Positions 43,726 through 52,914 of a stretch of DNA of 64,000 bases are shown piece by piece. Positions within the stretch are counted from its first letter, which is position 1. Each line of letters starts with the position of its first letter. Both the position numbers and the translations under genes were made by a program. The notes under the pieces are model-generated. The model ran no database searches. It saw nothing but the letters and a program-made list of their open reading frames with translations, and had not been told where the DNA came from. This stretch comes from Parabacteroides chinchillae (GTDB lineage Bacteria > Bacteroidota > Bacteroidia > Bacteroidales > Tannerellaceae), in contig NZ_FNVS01000003.1 in the NCBI RefSeq assembly GCF_900108035.1, positions 62,001 to 126,000 of the forward strand, given 5' to 3'.

Positions 43726-43989
43726 ATGCTTTTGGGCTGCTGGAAATTAAATTCGTCCTTGGTGAATAATGATTTTTACCAGGCTGGAAATTGATTTTTA
43801 TCCGGGTCAAAAGAATAAAACTTCACGATAAAAAAGATAAATATTCAGCTCTTTAAAATTAATACGGCAGGTGTTTTGTGGCAAATAATAAACAAATGAG
43901 ACAAAATAGAAAGTCAACCTGTCAGTCGTGTCTGCAATTGAATGTCGTATCTTGTGAAAAATTGTCAGTCTTTTTTCTACCAACCGTTT

Positions 43990-44034
43990 TGGCACAGAAT
44001 TGGTATATATATAGGCGTGTGTGACAAACACACA
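43990..44034 (+). promoter_or_regulatory. Upstream region of groES: sigma-54-like text and leader hairpin
   Basis: TGGCACAGAATTGGTA (43990-44005) resembles a sigma-54 site with -24 intact but -12 GC changed to GT. TGTGTG/CACACA (44018-44034) forms a small hairpin in the presumed leader. The remaining 260 bp of the gap (43726-43989) shows nothing clear; no CIRCE element was found. Confidence 0.3.
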
Positions 44035-44074
44035 AATTACAGTAATATTATTAACAATTAAAATAGAAAAGAAG

Positions 44075-44344
44075 ATGAACATTAAACCATTAGCAGACAG
44101 AGTGCTGATTAAGCCCGCTGCAGCAGAAGAAAAGACACTTGGCGGAATCATTATTCCCGATTCAGCAAAAGAAAAACCTTTAAAGGGTGAAGTTGTTGCC
44201 GTAGGTAACGGAACAAAGGATGAAGAAATGGTTGTGAAGGATGGCGATACTGTCCTGTACGGTAAATATGCCGGAACGGAAATCGAACTGGATGGTGAGA
44301 AATACCTTATCATGCGTCAATCTGACATTTTAGCTATTATCTAA
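44075..44344 (+). CDS. groS: Co-chaperonin GroES
   Basis: The 89-residue protein starts [20 protein letters not shown] and has the mobile-loop text [17 protein letters not shown] that contacts GroEL, then VVAVGNG and [20 protein letters not shown]. The ATG at 44075 fits the family; an in-frame upstream ATG at 44021 would add 18 unrelated residues. It is 42 bp upstream of groL in the usual bicistronic operon. Confidence 0.98.
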   Translation: MNIKPLADRVLIKPAAAEEKTLGGIIIPDSAKEKPLKGEVVAVGNGTKDEEMVVKDGDTVLYGKYAGTEIELDGEKYLIMRQSDILAII

Positions 44345-44359
44345 TTTTCATTATTCTGA

Positions 44360-46027
<1,668 letters not shown>

Positions 46028-46052
46028 TCAACAAATCCCATTAATATAAAAG

Positions 46053-46086
46053 CAACGGCTGTTTCTTATTAAAGAAGCAGCCGTTG
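46053..46086 (+). terminator. Terminator after groEL
   Basis: CAACGGCTGTTTCTT and AAGAAGCAGCCGTTG form a 15-bp stem with one G-U pair. Confidence 0.85.
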
Positions 46087-46167
46087 TTGCATTAATATAT
46101 GTAATTAAAGTATAGGGGATGATTATAGCTCGACTTTTTAAAATAGGGATAAAAACAAAGAAGTAAT

Positions 46168-46197
46168 TTTGATATATAGAAAAAACAATTACCTTTG
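46168..46197 (+). promoter_or_regulatory. Promoter of tRNA-Leu
   Basis: TTTG (46168-46171), 18 bp and TACCTTTG (46190-46197) match the consensus; the tRNA starts 38 bp later. Confidence 0.75.
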
Positions 46198-46235
46198 CAG
46201 CGCATTCGGAAGAGTACGAAACAAAGTATGAGATT

Positions 46236-46322
46236 GCCCAGGTGGCGGAATTGGTAGACGCGCTCGTTTCAGGTGCGAGTGGTTTTGCGATCGTGCAGGT
46301 TCGAGTCCTGTTCTGGGCACCA
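46236..46322 (+). tRNA. tRNA-Leu (anticodon CAG)
   Basis: An 87-base type II tRNA with encoded CCA. Acceptor GCCCAGG pairs with TCTGGGC, the D arm is GGCGGAATTGGTAGACGC, the anticodon loop TTCAGGT gives CAG (reads CUG), a long variable arm follows and the T arm is AGGTTCGAGTCCT. Confidence 0.97.
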
Positions 46323-46325
46323 GAT

Positions 46326-46357
46326 AAAAGCGGACAGATTATTATTTGTCCGCTTTT
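46326..46357 (+). terminator. Terminator after tRNA-Leu
   Basis: AAAAGCGGACA and TGTCCGCTTTT form an 11-bp perfect stem. Confidence 0.9.
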
Positions 46358-46434
46358 ATTTTGTGGTTGCGCTGCAAATCTGCATAATTGTAGTTTCTTC
46401 ATTATTTCTTATATTTACAACCAAAATAGGAGAG

Positions 46435-46986
46435 ATGCAACAATATACGGAAGATGAAATAGTAGAACAACTACGTGATCCGACCAAACAAAGGGATGCC
46501 TTTACGTTGGTGGTGGACATCTATGGTGAAAAGTTATATTGGCAGATACGTAAAATGGTGTTAAACCATGATGATGCCAATGACTTGCTGCAAAACACCT
46601 TTCTAAAAGCATGGACAAATATTGATTATTTCAGGGGAGAAGCCAAATTATCCACCTGGCTTTACAAGATAGCTATAAATGAATGCATCACTTTTCTTAA
46701 TAAACAGCGGGCTATTAATAACGTGTCGGTGGACGACACAGATGTTTTTCTACTGGAACGTTTAAAGGGTGACGAATACTTTGATGGCGATGCTACCCAG
46801 ATGAAATTACAGGAGGCTATTCTTTCTTTGCCTGAGAAACAGAGGTTGGTATTTAATATGAAATATTTTGACGATATGAAGTATGAAGATATGTCGGATG
46901 TTTTAGGTACCTCGGTAGGTGCGCTTAAAGCCTCGTATCATCATGCCGTAAAAAAAGTAGAAGAGTTTTTAACGAAAGATATTTAA
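46435..46986 (+). CDS. ECF-type RNA polymerase sigma factor
   Basis: The 183-residue protein has sigma region 2 (NDLLQNTFLKAWTNIDYFRG, with KLSTWLYKIAINECITFLNK) and region 4 (LPEKQRLVFNMKYFDDMKYEDMSDVLGTSVGALKASYHHAVKKV). The ATG at 46435 follows AGGAGAG; a farther in-frame ATG at 46273 lies inside the tRNA and is rejected. The next two genes (a one-pass membrane protein and a CpxP/Spy-like periplasmic protein) suggest an envelope-stress sigma system. Its target promoters are not visible here. Confidence 0.95.
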   Translation: MQQYTEDEIVEQLRDPTKQRDAFTLVVDIYGEKLYWQIRKMVLNHDDANDLLQNTFLKAWTNIDYFRGEAKLSTWLYKIAINECITFLNKQRAINNVSVDDTDVFLLERLKGDEYFDGDATQMKLQEAILSLPEKQRLVFNMKYFDDMKYEDMSDVLGTSVGALKASYHHAVKKVEEFLTKDI

Positions 46987-47035
46987 ACCTTTTTGTCGAA
47001 TTATCGTCAAAGGAGTATTAAAAGAAAAGAGAAGT

Positions 47036-47431
47036 ATGAAAACTGAACAAAATAATCTGGAACAATTGAAAGGTAAGAATCCTTTTTCTGTGCCGCAAGG
47101 ATATATGGAAGGGATTACTTCTCAAATAATGAACCAACTACCGGACAAACCGGACACAAGAGAAAAGCAAGTCTCTATGTTTGACCGCATACGCCCCTGG
47201 TTGTATATGGCTGCGGTTTTTGCTGGTTTGGGCTTATTCTTTAAAGCGATAGTGGGAATACAGCAAAAGGAAGAAAATGTTTCAAATCCTTTAATTGTGA
47301 AAACTGCGGTTCCCTCAGAATCATTGGTAGCTATACAAGCAGAAGAAGATCAAGAATACCTGGAGTATCTGGAAGAACGGTATACTGATTATTTATTTGA
47401 TCAAGAAATGGCGGATTCTGAAATAAATTGA
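47036..47431 (+). CDS. Putative anti-sigma or sensor membrane protein
   Basis: The 131-residue protein has a cytoplasmic N-terminal part with NPFSVPQGYMEGITSQIM, a single membrane segment (WLYMAAVFAGLGLFF, about residues 58-76) and an acidic outer tail (EEDQEYLEYLEERYTDYLFD). No known anti-sigma zinc motif is present. Position 49 bp after the sigma gene and its topology suggest it holds or signals to that sigma factor; this is inference. Confidence 0.7.
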   Translation: MKTEQNNLEQLKGKNPFSVPQGYMEGITSQIMNQLPDKPDTREKQVSMFDRIRPWLYMAAVFAGLGLFFKAIVGIQQKEENVSNPLIVKTAVPSESLVAIQAEEDQEYLEYLEERYTDYLFDQEMADSEIN

Positions 47432-47474
47432 AGATTTTGTCATCTAAATAAATTTTTTTTGAAAAAATACTTGT

Positions 47475-47942
47475 ATGAATAAAATATTTTTTATTACATT
47501 TGTAGCGATTTCAGTTCTAAGCTCTATAAATGCTTTCGGGCAAGAGAAGAGACAAAGACATTTTGATAGGGAGGCGTTTCAAGCAAAAAGAAATGCATTT
47601 ATAACGGCAGAGGTTGGCCTTACTCCAGAAGAAGCTGCATTGTTTATTCCGCTTTGTGATGAGTTCCGCCAAAAAACATTTGAAGCCAGTCGTTCTTGCA
47701 GAAAATTGAGTAAGCAGTTACGTTCTAAAGATACTCCTACGGATGTTGAGTACACTGAAGCAATAGATGCTTGTTTAGAAGCACATGCCAAAGAAGTGGA
47801 ACTGGAAAAAGAGTATTTTAATAAATTTAAAAAAATACTCTCTCCTGAAAAACTTTATAAATATAAAGAGGCGGAAAACCGATTTATGAGAAGTTTTATA
47901 AGAGAATCGGGAGAAAAGAAGGTAGAGAAACAGAAAAAATAA
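47475..47942 (+). CDS. Periplasmic CpxP/Spy-like helical protein
   Basis: The 155-residue protein has a signal peptide (to about residue 22, ending INAFGQ) and a charged all-helical body with GLTPEEAALFIPLCDEFRQK and a C-terminal KKILSPEKLYKYKEAENRF. This is the pattern of Spy/CpxP-type and heavy-metal sensor proteins that buffer misfolded envelope proteins. As third gene of the sigma operon it may be the output or a feedback partner. A hairpin terminator follows. Confidence 0.75.
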   Translation: MNKIFFITFVAISVLSSINAFGQEKRQRHFDREAFQAKRNAFITAEVGLTPEEAALFIPLCDEFRQKTFEASRSCRKLSKQLRSKDTPTDVEYTEAIDACLEAHAKEVELEKEYFNKFKKILSPEKLYKYKEAENRFMRSFIRESGEKKVEKQKK

Positions 47943-47995
47943 AATATTATCATTATTTGTGTTTTTTGTTTAGATTTAGTTTTGGCGTTTAAGTT

Positions 47996-48029
47996 AAGGG
48001 AGGGGTGGCGACGTGATGTCGGTTCCCTT
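47996..48029. terminator. Terminator between the sigma operon and mazG
   Basis: AAGGGA and TCCCTT close a stem that encloses CGAC/GTCG, followed by TTTTTGTTTTT on the plus strand. Confidence 0.6.
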
Positions 48030-48036
48030 TTTGTTT

Positions 48037-48822
48037 TTATAGACCTTTCGCTTTTGCTTCATTCCAGAGTTTGTCCATATCTTCCAGAGTCATTTCTTTC
48101 AGAGATAACCCTTGTTTAATAGTATGTTCTTCAAGGTAATTGAAACGGCGTATGAATTTCTGGTTTGTACGTTCTAATGCATTGTCCGGATTAATTTTGT
48201 ATAAGCGGGCCGCATTAATCAGGCTGAAGAATAAATCTCCGAACTCAGCTTCCATATTATCAGTTTCCATGTGATCGATTTCGGTTTTAAGTTCATTGAA
48301 CTCTTCCCTGACTTTATCCCAAACCTGGTCTCGCTGTTCCCAATCAAAGCCTACATTACGGGCTTTGTCTTGAATGCGGTGAGCTTTTACTATAGAAGGC
48401 AGAGATGCGGGAACTCCTTCCAGTACGGTTTTGTTGCCTCCCTTTTCTTTGAGCTTGAGTTGTTCCCAGTTTTGTTCTACTTTTTGGGATGTATCGGCAG
48501 AAGTATCGCCAAATACATGGGGATGGCGGAATATCAGTTTGTTACAAAGACTATCGCATACATCTTTAATATCAAATTCTTGTTTCTCATCACCGATTTT
48601 TGCATAAAAGACAACATGTAGAAGTAAATCACCTAATTCTTTTTTGATGTTTTCATTGTCGTTTTGCATGATGGCATCACAAAGCTCGTACGTTTCTTCA
48701 ATCGTATTTGTACGTAAACTCTCATTTGTCTGTTTGCGATCCCAAGGGCATTTTTCCCGTAATTCATCCAGAATATCGAGCAATCTGCCAAAGGCTTCCA
48801 TTTTTTCTTGTTTGCTGCTCAT
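48037..48822 (-). CDS. mazG: Nucleoside triphosphate pyrophosphohydrolase MazG
   Basis: The 261-residue protein has two tandem MazG domains, the full-length E. coli-type form. It hydrolyses NTPs to NMP and PPi, limiting aberrant nucleotides. Seen: ELREKCPWDRKQTNESLRTN, IEETYELCDAI, KKELGDLLLHVVFYAK (metal-binding EExxE...D set) and FNELKTEIDHMETDNMEAEFGDLFFSL in the second domain. It lies 109 bp downstream of dsbD on the same strand, separated by a large nested hairpin. Confidence 0.96.
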   Translation of the reverse strand: MSSKQEKMEAFGRLLDILDELREKCPWDRKQTNESLRTNTIEETYELCDAIMQNDNENIKKELGDLLLHVVFYAKIGDEKQEFDIKDVCDSLCNKLIFRHPHVFGDTSADTSQKVEQNWEQLKLKEKGGNKTVLEGVPASLPSIVKAHRIQDKARNVGFDWEQRDQVWDKVREEFNELKTEIDHMETDNMEAEFGDLFFSLINAARLYKINPDNALERTNQKFIRRFNYLEEHTIKQGLSLKEMTLEDMDKLWNEAKAKGL

Positions 48823-48841
48823 TGTGTAATGTTTGTTTGTA

Positions 48842-48927
48842 TTTACCGGAATGAGTAATGCAAAAGGACGCAGACTTTGCAGAATAATGATCTGCTTAAT
48901 CAGCGTCCTTTATGTAATTCCGGTAAA
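48842..48927. other. Three-tier nested hairpin between dsbD and mazG
   Basis: Outer arms TTTACCGGAAT (48842-48852) and ATTCCGGTAAA (48917-48927), middle AAAGGACGC (48863-48871) and GCGTCCTTT (48903-48911), inner GCAGA/TCTGC. All are perfect and concentric. It begins 4 bp after the dsbD stop and may be a terminator, RNase site or attenuator. Confidence 0.6.
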
Positions 48928-48931
48928 ACCG

Positions 48932-51004
48932 TTATTTATTTTGTTTTTCTTTGTATTGTTTTAGTCCGTTTTGCAGGAACTGGATGTATTTTGCAACGTC
49001 TTCATCGAATGCATAAGACGGTCCTAATGGCATTCCTTCATTATTTAATAATACATAGAATGGCTGTGCATTAGCTCCGAATTTGCTTCGTTGCAGATAA
49101 CTCCATTTATCTCCGTAAGTTTTTAGTTTACGTACTTTGCCATGTTCTTCTATTTCAATAGGAGCGGGCAACTTTGTTTTATCGTCGACAAATAATGTAA
49201 TTAATACATAATCTTTTTCCAGTAACTGTTTAACTTTGGGATCAGTCCAGACAGAAGCTTCCATTTTACGGCAGTTTACACAACCATAACCGGAGAAATC
49301 GATCATAACAGGTTTATTCACCTTCTTGGCATAAGCCATACCTGATTCGTAATCGTCGAAAGCAGCATGTACTTCATTATCATACAGGTTAAAATCCTGT
49401 GTATATAATGGAGGAGCAAAGGCGCTGATTGCTTTTAGTGGGGCTCCCCAAAGTCCTGGTATCATATATACGGCAAATGAAAAAGAAATAATTGCCATAA
49501 ATAAGCGTGGTACAGATACATATTTTACATCACTGTCATGGCTAAACTTGATTTTGCCTAACAGGTAGCTTCCTAATAAGAAGAATATAATAATCCAGAG
49601 TACGATAAATACTTCACGATCCAGTAAGCGCCATCCATAAGCTAAATCCGCAACGGAAAGGAACTTTAAAGCTAACGCTAGTTCGAGGAAGCCTAATACA
49701 ACCTTAACTGAGTTTAGCCAACCGCCCGATTTTGGCATACTCTGCAACATATTCGGGAAGATTGCAAAGAAGCTGAATGGTATTGATAATGCTAATGCGA
49801 AACCGAACATTCCGATTGCCGGGCCAACTGCTGTGCCCATTGAAGCTGCCTGAACAAGTAAGGTTCCGATGATAGGACCCGTACAAGAGAAAGACACCAA
49901 TACTAAAGTAAACGACATGAAAAAGATACTTAAAATACCGGTAGTAGAATCTGCTTTATTATCCAGCTTGTTTGTCCATGAAGCAGGTAATACCATTTCG
50001 AATGCTCCGAAGAAGGAGATTGCGAAAACTACCAGCAACAGGAAGAATATAATATTAAAGATTGCATTTGTTGATAAGTCATTCAACGCGCTGGCTCCGA
50101 AGATACCGGTAATAAGCAATCCCATTATCAGGTAAATAACAATGATGGAAATACCGTAAGTGATGGCATCACGAATTGCTTTTTTACGATCTTTTGTGCG
50201 TTTCAGGAAGAAACTGACAGTCATCGGTATCATTGGCCATACGCAAGGCGTAAGCAATGCGATTAAACCACCAAGGAATCCGGCGAAGAAAATAAATAAC
50301 CAAGATGTGTCTGCGGCTGAAACTGTTGAATCTCCATATCCTTTTAACTCGCTGATAACCGGAGTCCATAAAGCTGCATCATCTGTCAATGCATTGCTTA
50401 TTTTTGCAGGAGACGGAGTTTTATCTGTTAAATCAGGAGTAGTAAGTTCTTCTGCCTCCTGGACTACTTTTTCCGTATCAGGTTGAAGGGCGGTTACATC
50501 ATCTTTGTCTGTAGTCGGATTTATGTTTGCTGCAGAAGCGTCCATCTGAATATTCTTTTTGTCAAAAGAAAAATCGACGTGATCCGGAGGTAAACATGTT
50601 TCATCATTACAAGCCATAAATTCGATCTGTCCTTCTACTTTGAATTTGGCAGGATCGGTCACCTTTATTTTTTGAGTAAAAGAGACAGTTCCCGGGTACC
50701 AACGCAGATTCATAGCAAACAGCTCGTCATAAACCGTGGTTGGTTTGACGGAGGAGACCGGTTTACCGATTAGTTCGGCTCCCTTCAGAGTCTCAAAGGT
50801 GAATGACGTAGATACTGGTCCTCCTTCTGGCAGATCCATATCATAGAGATGCCAGCCTCTGTCAGAAGTAGCGGTGAACACAATTTCTTTTTCCGGAGAA
50901 GCTGAATCCTCCAGTTTAACTTTCCATTTTACAGGCGTGAGTATCTGAGCCTGTATAGTTAGCGTTATCAGTGCTAATGCTAAAATACTAACGAGTCTTT
51001 TCAT
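48932..51004 (-). CDS. dsbD: Thiol:disulfide interchange protein DsbD
   Basis: The 690-residue protein has a signal peptide, an N-terminal periplasmic domain with two cysteines ([11 protein letters not shown]), an eight-helix membrane domain starting [16 protein letters not shown], and a C-terminal thioredoxin domain with [10 protein letters not shown]. It moves reducing power across the membrane for cytochrome maturation and disulfide repair. All three cysteine pairs of the relay can be seen (the second membrane cysteine in [10 protein letters not shown]). It starts 16 bp after the RluA-type gene. Confidence 0.95.
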   Translation of the reverse strand: MKRLVSILALALITLTIQAQILTPVKWKVKLEDSASPEKEIVFTATSDRGWHLYDMDLPEGGPVSTSFTFETLKGAELIGKPVSSVKPTTVYDELFAMNLRWYPGTVSFTQKIKVTDPAKFKVEGQIEFMACNDETCLPPDHVDFSFDKKNIQMDASAANINPTTDKDDVTALQPDTEKVVQEAEELTTPDLTDKTPSPAKISNALTDDAALWTPVISELKGYGDSTVSAADTSWLFIFFAGFLGGLIALLTPCVWPMIPMTVSFFLKRTKDRKKAIRDAITYGISIIVIYLIMGLLITGIFGASALNDLSTNAIFNIIFFLLLVVFAISFFGAFEMVLPASWTNKLDNKADSTTGILSIFFMSFTLVLVSFSCTGPIIGTLLVQAASMGTAVGPAIGMFGFALALSIPFSFFAIFPNMLQSMPKSGGWLNSVKVVLGFLELALALKFLSVADLAYGWRLLDREVFIVLWIIIFFLLGSYLLGKIKFSHDSDVKYVSVPRLFMAIISFSFAVYMIPGLWGAPLKAISAFAPPLYTQDFNLYDNEVHAAFDDYESGMAYAKKVNKPVMIDFSGYGCVNCRKMEASVWTDPKVKQLLEKDYVLITLFVDDKTKLPAPIEIEEHGKVRKLKTYGDKWSYLQRSKFGANAQPFYVLLNNEGMPLGPSYAFDEDVAKYIQFLQNGLKQYKEKQNK

Positions 51005-51020
51005 GTTTTTATAATTGTTT

Positions 51021-51938
51021 CTAAGTCTGTTTAGCTAAAGAGTTGAAAGCGTCTGGTATGCGCGTTTCAAAACACATTTCTTCTTCCGTTTCGGGATGAA
51101 TAAAATAAAGTTTCCGGGCGTGCAGCATCAAACGTCCGGTGGGGTCGGTTTCCGCTCCGTATTTATAATCTCCTGTAATAGGATGACCGATAGATTGCAT
51201 TTGTGCGCGTATCTGGTTTTTGCGGCCTGTTTCCAGTTCCAGTTCCAGCAGAGAGTATGAACCATTACTTCTTAATACTTTGTATCTGGTAATTGCTTCT
51301 TTCCCATCTCCGGCTGATGTAACATATACCTGCATTTGTGCATTTTCTACGAGGTTTGAAACGATAAGGTCGGTATCTTTTTCCGGACGACCTTCTACGA
51401 CGGCTACATAACTGCGTTGTGTAATCATTTCATTCCAGTTGGATTGCAACACTTCTTGTATGCCACGACTTTTGGCGAACATCATTAAACCGGATGTTTC
51501 CCTATCCAAACGGTGCAACACAAATATTTTGTTTCTTGGGTCAGACTTCTTTACATAGTCGCTTAATATATGGTATGCAGTACGCTCTTTTATACGATTG
51601 TTCGAAACAGAGAGCAAGCCTTCCCTTTTATTAACGACAATCAAATAGTCGTCTTCCCAAATAATATTTAATAATGGATTATTAAATGCAACTTTACCGC
51701 GCTCATAGCTGATTCCGACTACATCATTTGGCTCCAACTGTGTGTCGAATTGGCTGGTTACTTTCCCATTAACCGAAATTTGTCCTTTGCTTAGTAATGC
51801 TTTTACGGAGCTTTTACTTTGCTCATTCAGCTGTTGAAACAAAAAAGAGAGCAAGGTGTTTTGTTCTTTTACTGTAACCTTGCGTCCTCTTGGAGCTCTT
51901 GGCTGATTTGCGCCTTTGTAATTTGAGCGTCTTCTCAT
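51021..51938 (-). CDS. RluA-family pseudouridine synthase
   Basis: The 305-residue protein has an S4 RNA-binding domain ([19 protein letters not shown], about residues 40-90) and the RluA catalytic motif [18 protein letters not shown], with the catalytic aspartate, then [23 protein letters not shown]. The basic N-terminus ([19 protein letters not shown]) probably binds RNA. It isomerises uridine in rRNA or tRNA; the site cannot be assigned. It heads a same-strand run with dsbD and mazG. Confidence 0.93.
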   Translation of the reverse strand: MRRRSNYKGANQPRAPRGRKVTVKEQNTLLSFLFQQLNEQSKSSVKALLSKGQISVNGKVTSQFDTQLEPNDVVGISYERGKVAFNNPLLNIIWEDDYLIVVNKREGLLSVSNNRIKERTAYHILSDYVKKSDPRNKIFVLHRLDRETSGLMMFAKSRGIQEVLQSNWNEMITQRSYVAVVEGRPEKDTDLIVSNLVENAQMQVYVTSAGDGKEAITRYKVLRSNGSYSLLELELETGRKNQIRAQMQSIGHPITGDYKYGAETDPTGRLMLHARKLYFIHPETEEEMCFETRIPDAFNSLAKQT

Positions 51939-52090
51939 ATTCGTTATGTATATAGTTTACAAAGATACTGGCATTTAGGGAATGCTGCAATAGATATTGA
52001 TATAAACCGGAGAATAAATACTGTAATTTAAAAACAAAAATCCTTTACTCTGTCTCTCGGATTTACTTTTGCTTCTGATAAAATAAAAAC

Positions 52091-52141
52091 AGGGAAGCCG
52101 AAAACTGAATAGGGTAGGCAGTCTTAAAAAATAATAGAATT
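52091..52141 (+). repeat. Leader of the small peptide gene, copy of the 14173 element
   Basis: GAATAGGGTAGGCA, CTTAAAAAA and AATAG occur here at the same spacing as at 14173-14228, ending at the ATG of the peptide gene. TACTTTTG at 52064-52071 may be its -7 element. Confidence 0.5.
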
Positions 52142-52366
52142 ATGGCATTAGTAAAATTGAAAGCAATTTCTCAGGATACTTGGTTAAGTTCCGGTGGTGG
52201 CCCTGCGCGATATGGGGTTTGCTATTATATGTGTAACTTTTTTCTGGCAAGTAATGTCGGAATGAATAATGTTCAGGCTTTAGAATATTGTATAGCACAA
52301 CAGTATGGTGCTGGATTTCATGTTGGAAGCTTTGGTTATTTGAGAATGGGAGCATTAGGTAAATAA
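52142..52366 (+). CDS. Small Gly/Cys/aromatic-rich peptide, unknown
   Basis: The 74-residue protein starts MALVKLKAISQDTWLSSGGG and continues PARYGVCYYMCNFF. It has three cysteines, many Gly, Tyr and Phe, and a net positive end (YLRMGALGK). The GG at residues 18-19 could be a double-glycine leader cleavage site, leaving a bacteriocin-like peptide of about 55 residues, but no ABC peptidase-transporter, modifying enzyme or immunity gene is adjacent. It is bounded by its own possible promoter and a terminator. I do not recognise the family. Confidence 0.55.
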   Translation: MALVKLKAISQDTWLSSGGGPARYGVCYYMCNFFLASNVGMNNVQALEYCIAQQYGAGFHVGSFGYLRMGALGK

Positions 52367-52406
52367 TATATAGATATTGTCTTTTTATTTTATCGAGACG
52401 ATTTTT

Positions 52407-52448
52407 AAAATGATCGGGATGGTTTGAAAAAATGATCCCGATCATTTT
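52407..52448. terminator. Bidirectional terminator after the small peptide gene
   Basis: AAAATGATCGGGAT and ATCCCGATCATTTT form a perfect 14-bp stem. ATCGGGATGGTTT is shared with the galM terminator. Confidence 0.8.
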
Positions 52449-52532
52449 AATAGTGAATAACACTAACCTAAAGGAAGAATGAGAAGTTTGGTTTCTTTCA
52501 AATAATGTATGGAATTGAATAATACTATATAT

Positions 52533-52550
52533 AATGTACGCGCGTACATT
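52533..52550. repeat. 18-bp perfect palindrome
   Basis: AATGTACGCGCGTACATT is fully self-complementary in an AT-rich gap, so it stands out as a possible operator or RNA hairpin. Confidence 0.5.
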
Positions 52551-52622
52551 CTTTTATATGTATATTGATAAATATGTAATGATTCTGTAAGTGTTTGTAT
52601 ATTAGGAATAAAAGAAAAGAAT

Positions 52623-52658
52623 AATGACTGGAGAAAACGATCGTTTATATTTGTCATT
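52623..52658. promoter_or_regulatory. Composite palindrome copy 1
   Basis: AATGAC, 6 bp, AAACGATCGTTT, 6 bp, GTCATT. It overlaps the expected start point of the minus-strand promoter, a typical repressor position. Confidence 0.6.
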
Positions 52659-52659
52659 G

Positions 52660-52689
52660 CAAAGGTACATGTTTCTTTGATTTATGCAA
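52660..52689 (-). promoter_or_regulatory. Strong minus-strand promoter
   Basis: TTG (52687-52689), 19 bp and TACCTTTG (52660-52667) fit the consensus exactly. No protein gene lies immediately downstream. Confidence 0.6.
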
Positions 52690-52798
52690 CCCTTTTGAGA
52701 TAATTTTTTATCAATCTATCTTCTTTCTTATCAACGGTATAGCCTATTAATTACAAAACAACCGATTCGTTTGACAAACCTTTAAAAAACGGCAAAAA

Positions 52799-52834
52799 AA
52801 TGACTAATCTAAACGATCGTTTTCGCTAGTCATT
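52799..52834. promoter_or_regulatory. Composite palindrome copy 2
   Basis: AATGAC, 6 bp, AAACGATCGTTT, 6 bp, GTCATT, with outer arms extended by A/T runs. It lies 81 bp before the surface protein ATG. A related AAACGATTG follows at 52856-52864 and CGATTCGTTTGACA lies at 52763-52776. Confidence 0.6.
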
Positions 52835-52914
52835 TTTGAACTTTTATTTTGGTGTAAACGATTGAATAATAGAGCTTTTAATTAAACATTAGTATTAATA
52901 TTAAATTTAGAATT

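Larger units (their letters stand above)
52407..52653 (-). ncRNA. Candidate minus-strand small RNA
   Basis: A consensus promoter (52660-52689) reads leftward and the first strong terminator is at 52407-52448, predicting a transcript of about 245 bases. The only ORF, 64 codons from an ATG at 52657, begins upstream of the expected start point and looks non-coding. The transcript would carry the 52533 palindrome and start inside a composite palindrome. Inferred only. Confidence 0.35.

Noticed and set aside
44018-44034. CIRCE heat-shock operator before groES
   Set aside because: The small TGTGTG/CACACA hairpin does not match the TTAGCACTC-N9-GAGTGCTAA form.
43807-44313. 168-codon ORF antisense to groES
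   Set aside because: It overlaps groES entirely on the other strand and has no promoter or family resemblance.
52463-52657. 64-codon minus-strand ORF starting at a composite palindrome
   Set aside because: Its ATG lies upstream of the predicted transcript start and the sequence looks random; a non-coding RNA is more likely.
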